Assembly (NCBI GenBank): GCA_937863205.1 | Contig: CALMGA010000569.1 | Coordinates: forward strand, 1-8,838 | Source: an uncultured Beijerinckiaceae bacterium | GTDB taxonomy: Bacteria > Pseudomonadota > Alphaproteobacteria > Rhizobiales > Beijerinckiaceae | DNA: 8,838 nucleotides | Direction: 5' to 3' | In this document: in pieces, positions 6,667 to 8,838 of the stretch | How the letters are laid out: each line of letters starts with the position of its first letter | Position numbering within the stretch: position 1 is the first letter of the stretch | Position numbers and translations under genes: made by a program | The notes under the pieces: model-generated | What the model saw: only the letters and a program-made list of their open reading frames with translations | The model's database searches: none | Told to the model about the DNA's origin: nothing

Positions 6667-7100
6667 GGTGACGTCCTCGAAACGCTTGCCCGCTTCGCCG
6701 CGTCAGCCTGCCGCTCAGACCGAATCACATGCAAAGCCAGCGTCCCGACGATAGCATCGCCGGCGGTGCCGAACAGCCGCAAAGCTCCGCGCGACGTCCC
6801 CGCACCGAGTACCTCGGCCGATCTTCGGCCATAGTTGCTCAGGTGCCATCCTTCCCCAGGGATAGCCCGGCCGAGAAGGTTCCTACGCCCGGTATGGCCG
6901 TGATCGCAAGCGCGGCCGGCAGCGGCGGCGGGTCGACAGCAGGATACCGCGGCTAAGCAGGTTCGCGTTGACAGGCCGACGCTTCATTCGCTGAGTTCTT
7001 TGATACGCCGCACATTTTGGTCGCAAAACCGCAGGGTACCTTCGCGAAACCTGCTTTAAGCGATCGCGAGGGCGTGGAAGAACGGAGGCACCGCAAACGC
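6667..7100. other. Intergenic stretch without recognisable gene
   Basis: No open frame here has convincing coding character; frames of 60-75 codons are Arg/Ser/Pro-rich with weak starts. It must contain the cold-shock gene's promoter and leader (minus strand), but no clear -35/-10 pair was found. Visible structure is limited to a perfect 6-bp hairpin, ggccga/tcggcc, at 6816-6830 (about 150 nt upstream of the cold-shock start) and a lone TTGACA at 6968-6973 without a -10 partner. Confidence 0.6.
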
Positions 7101-7132
7101 AAAAGAAGCCCCGGCTATGACGCCGGAGCTTC
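7101..7132 (-). terminator. Rho-independent terminator of the small transcript
   Basis: On the minus strand GAAGCTCCGGC (7132-7122) pairs with GCCGGGGCTTC (7115-7105) over 11 positions with one U-G wobble, around a 6-nt loop, followed directly by TTTT (7104-7101). It is the clearest intrinsic terminator in the window and its orientation defines the transcript direction. Confidence 0.88.
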
Positions 7133-7203
7133 CAGTTTGGAGGATGTCCAGGCGCCTACCCGGCGGCCCTTGATCCCGGCAAGGTCAGCGAAGACGCTGC
7201 GGC

Positions 7204-7278
7204 TCAGACAAAGTCCACGTGGAAGCACGAGATTCTGCAAGAGCGTTCCAGCCGGCTCGCCGAATGACCTTGAGACAC
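7204..7278 (-). CDS. Candidate 24-aa small protein with extended Shine-Dalgarno
   Basis: A 24-codon ORF from GTG at 7278 to TGA at 7206-7204. The peptide begins MSQGHSASRLERSC and ends FHVDFV; it is basic in the middle, has two cysteines, and has no membrane segment. I do not recognise a family and assign no function. The case for translation is the ribosome site: AGGAGG at 7291-7286, 7 nt before the GTG, within a 16-nt stretch complementary to the 16S 3' end. A second frame through the same region (GTG at about 7285, 33 codons) overlaps the Shine-Dalgarno itself and is less likely. It is too short for codon statistics; it could be a leader peptide or a small regulatory protein. Confidence 0.45.
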   Translation of the reverse strand: MSQGHSASRLERSCRISCFHVDFV

Positions 7279-7294
7279 TGGATCACCTCCTTTC
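7279..7294 (-). promoter_or_regulatory. Exceptionally extended Shine-Dalgarno
   Basis: The minus strand reads GAAAGGAGGTGATCCA, complementary to the 16S rRNA 3' end (TGGATCACCTCCTTTC) at all 16 positions, where 4-6 paired positions are usual. Core spacing to the GTG start is 7 nt. Sites this long are unusual; from memory, a few alphaproteobacterial ribosomal-protein genes such as rpsU have comparable ones. Confidence 0.75.
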
Positions 7295-7314
7295 GTTTCG
7301 TTGCGGATGTCCTC

Positions 7315-7342
7315 ACAATACCAGTTCGCGCGCAGCTGTCAC
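7315..7342 (-). promoter_or_regulatory. Candidate sigma-70-type promoter of the small transcript
   Basis: On the minus strand GTGACA (7342-7337) is followed after 16 bp by TATTGT (7320-7315), matching the consensus boxes at five and four of six positions. Predicted start near 7308 leaves a short leader of about 30 nt before the GTG start, with the Shine-Dalgarno correctly placed inside it. Confidence 0.45.
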
Positions 7343-7670
7343 CCCACCGCGCCGGTGAAAACCAACGATCCACAGCTCCGTCGCATTGATTTCCCTCCCG
7401 AGTCGGCTCACATGCGACCTATCGACCGGCGGTTCGACTGCCGGCCATCGTCCTGCCATGCCGCACTGGCAGACATGCTCGAAGACATGCACCTCGGGTC
7501 GTGTGAGATACCTGCGGTCGAAACAACGGTGCGTCTCGACCGGCTTGGCGCTCCTCGGCCTCCTCGACGTGTTTTGCCGGCGACGTGCTTTCACCGGCGT
7601 GTATCACCGGCCCCCGGCCCATCGTGGGCCTTCAGCGGCACGCTTGCCGCCGCGCGATTGAAAGAACGAA
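7343..7670. other. Leader and promoter region of the helicase gene
   Basis: No conventional gene is evident. The stretch should hold the helicase promoter and 5' leader on the plus strand, but no clear -35/-10 pair was found. It contains hairpin-forming sequence: ctgcca/tggcag near 7453-7472, and ggccca/tgggcc at 7616-7630 with a 3-nt loop. It also has two short direct repeats, agacatgc twice (near 7471-7490) and caccggc twice (near 7592-7610). An open frame (7386-7661) ends with TGA 9 nt before the helicase start and in the same frame; its Arg/Pro-rich composition argues against a real protein. Confidence 0.5.
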
Positions 7671-8838
7671 TTGACCTCCTTTTCCGACCTCGGCCTCGCC
7701 GCACCGCTTCTCAAGGCGCTCGCGGCGGCGAACTACCAGACCCCCACACCCATCCAGCTCCAGGCGATCCCGAAGGTGCTGGCCGGCCACGACCTCCTCG
7801 GCATCGCGCAGACCGGCACCGGCAAGACGGCGGCCTTCGCCCTGCCGATCCTGCAGCACCTCGCCGCCGAGCCGCGCCGACCCGAGCGCAACGGCTGCCG
7901 CGCCCTGATCCTGTCGCCGACGCGGGAGTTGGCCAGCCAGATCGCCGATAGCTTCCGCGGCTACGGTCAGCACCTCGCCTGCTCGGTCGCCACCGTCTTC
8001 GGCGGCGTTTCCATCCGCCCGCAGATCGACCGGCTGACGCGCGGGGTCGACGTTCTCGTCGCCACCCCCGGCCGCCTGATCGACCACCTCGACCAGAAGA
8101 CGCTTCGCCTCGATCGGGTCGAGGTGTTCGTCCTCGACGAAGCCGACCAGATGCTGGACATGGGCTTCATCCACGCCCTGCGCCGGATCGTGCCTCTGCT
8201 TCCCAAGCGCCGTCAGAGCCTGTTCTTTTCCGCGACGATGCCGAAGGAGATCGGGGCGCTGGCCGCCGACCTGCTGCACGATCCCGTGCAGGTGTCGGTG
8301 GCGCCGGTGGCGACCACGGCCGAGCGCATCGACCAGCGGGTCGTGCTGGTGGAAACCGCCCGCAAGCGGTCCCTGCTCGCGGAGCTGATACGTCGCGAGG
8401 GCATGGAGCGGGCGCTGGTGTTCACCCGCACCAAGCACGGTGCCGACAAGGTCGTGCGCTCGCTCGGCGAGGACGGCATTCCGGCGCTGGCCATCCACGG
8501 CAACAAGAGCCAGCCGCAGCGCGAGCGGGCGCTGGCCTCGTTCAAGAACGGCGCCACCAGGATCCTGGTGGCCACCGACATCGCCGCGCGCGGCATCGAC
8601 GTCGATGCGGTGAGCCACGTCATCAACTACGACCTGCCCAACATCCCCGAAAGCTACGTGCACCGCATCGGCCGCACGGCGCGGGCCGGCGCGGAGGGCC
8701 GCGCCATCTCGCTCGTCGATGCCGAGGAGGTGCCGTTCCTGCGCGCCATCGAGAAGCTGACGCGGCAAATCATCCCCAGCGAGGACCGCCGCGATCCCGG
8801 CGCCGTCCGCGCAGCGCCGGCGCAGCCGCGCCCGGCCG
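7671..8838 (+). CDS. rhlE: DEAD-box ATP-dependent RNA helicase, RhlE-like (3' truncated by window edge)
   Basis: An ATP-dependent RNA helicase acting in ribosome assembly or mRNA turnover; 389 residues are visible and the C-terminal extension is cut off at the window edge. Helicase motifs in order: Q motif TPTPIQ (24-29), motif I AQTGTGKT (46-53), Ia PTRELA (83-88), GG (111-112), Ib TPGR (132-135), II DEAD (156-159), III SAT (187-189), IV VFTRTK (250-255), [11 protein letters not shown] (301-310) and [12 protein letters not shown] (331-340). The visible end ([17 protein letters not shown]) begins a basic/proline-rich tail as in RhlE proteins. The start is TTG at 7671, giving [10 protein letters not shown]; an in-frame TGA at 7659-7661 excludes anything longer. 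The ribosome site is weak (AAAGAA). Assignment to RhlE rather than a neighbouring DEAD-box subfamily is from motifs and the short N-terminus. Confidence 0.92.
   Translation, partial: MTSFSDLGLAAPLLKALAAANYQTPTPIQLQAIPKVLAGHDLLGIAQTGTGKTAAFALPILQHLAAEPRRPERNGCRALILSPTRELASQIADSFRGYGQHLACSVATVFGGVSIRPQIDRLTRGVDVLVATPGRLIDHLDQKTLRLDRVEVFVLDEADQMLDMGFIHALRRIVPLLPKRRQSLFFSATMPKEIGALAADLLHDPVQVSVAPVATTAERIDQRVVLVETARKRSLLAELIRREGMERALVFTRTKHGADKVVRSLGEDGIPALAIHGNKSQPQRERALASFKNGATRILVATDIAARGIDVDAVSHVINYDLPNIPESYVHRIGRTARAGAEGRAISLVDAEEVPFLRAIEKLTRQIIPSEDRRDPGAVRAAPAQPRPA

Larger units (their letters stand above)
7098..7308 (-). ncRNA. Candidate small structured transcript (small mRNA or sRNA)
   Basis: A compact minus-strand unit of about 210 nt: promoter motif at 7342-7315, predicted start near 7308, extended Shine-Dalgarno 7294-7279, 24-codon ORF 7278-7204, then a series of short hairpins and a strong intrinsic terminator at 7132-7101. 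Hairpins after the ORF: CAGCG/CGCTG (7199-7195, 7190-7186, 4-nt loop), CCTTG/CAAGG (7184-7180 with 7172-7168 in the pairing sense), a palindromic AGGCGCCT at 7157-7150, and TCCA/TGGA at 7141-7131. It lies alone between the cold-shock gene and the DEAD-box helicase gene. I do not recognise it as a named RNA family. The ends are inferred from motifs. Confidence 0.55.

Noticed and set aside
6597..6864. Possible small minus-strand ORFs upstream of the cold-shock gene
   Set aside because: Candidate frames of 35-61 codons have weak ribosome sites, and Arg/Cys-rich or unrecognisable products, and one overlaps the cold-shock gene's start.
6968..6973. TTGACA as a plus-strand promoter -35 box
   Set aside because: No acceptable -10 box lies 15-19 bp downstream, and no plus-strand gene begins nearby.
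7279..7294. Fragment of the 16S rRNA 3' end on the plus strand (TGGATCACCTCCTTTC)
   Set aside because: Only these 16 bases match; the preceding sequence is not the conserved helix 45 region of 16S rRNA. On the opposite strand the same bases form an extended Shine-Dalgarno with correct spacing to a GTG.
7632..8768. Minus-strand open frame of 378 codons opposite the helicase
   Set aside because: The plus strand carries all DEAD-box motifs in order; the antisense frame is a compositional mirror.

Overview
The window comes from a GC-rich alphaproteobacterium, most likely a member of the Hyphomicrobiales (Rhizobiales). The support is a double cold-shock-domain protein next to a DUF192 protein, a SecG with the MQTVLIAIHLM-type start and a P/Q-rich tail, a GGAAC-N16-CGTT promoter of the alphaproteobacterial general stress response type, and a palindromic intergenic repeat of the kind common in that order. 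No phage, insertion sequence, CRISPR array, tRNA or complete rRNA gene was seen.

Left part (1-1905, all minus strand): secG lies between two tandem repeat arrays, a 15-bp array at and beyond its stop codon and a perfect 3 x 18-bp array in its leader. Upstream of it are a small three-helix membrane protein and a membrane-anchored BEM46/YfhR-type alpha/beta hydrolase, probably one transcription unit. The gene after secG lies outside the window.

Middle (2028-5308, plus strand, divergent from the hydrolase): a glutathione S-transferase is followed after 6 bp by a YadG-like ABC ATPase and an overlapping YadH-like ABC-2 permease, an apparent three-gene operon. After a 105-bp gap with a candidate EcfG promoter comes a chloroperoxidase/arylesterase-type alpha/beta hydrolase. 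It converges on the DUF192 gene, and a palindromic mosaic repeat fills the space between them.

Right part (5437-8838): DUF192 and the double cold-shock protein are on the minus strand; a RhlE-like DEAD-box helicase runs off the right edge on the plus strand. The kilobase between these two RNA-remodelling genes has no conventional gene. It does hold a compact minus-strand unit that I read as promoter, a Shine-Dalgarno complementary to about 16 nt of the 16S rRNA 3' end, a 24-codon ORF, several small hairpins and a strong intrinsic terminator. This small RNA or small-protein gene is the best candidate here for something undescribed.

No obvious novel multi-gene system is present. The items most worth a second look are the small structured transcript, the stress-sigma promoter before the esterase, and the repeat arrays in phase with the secG reading frame.
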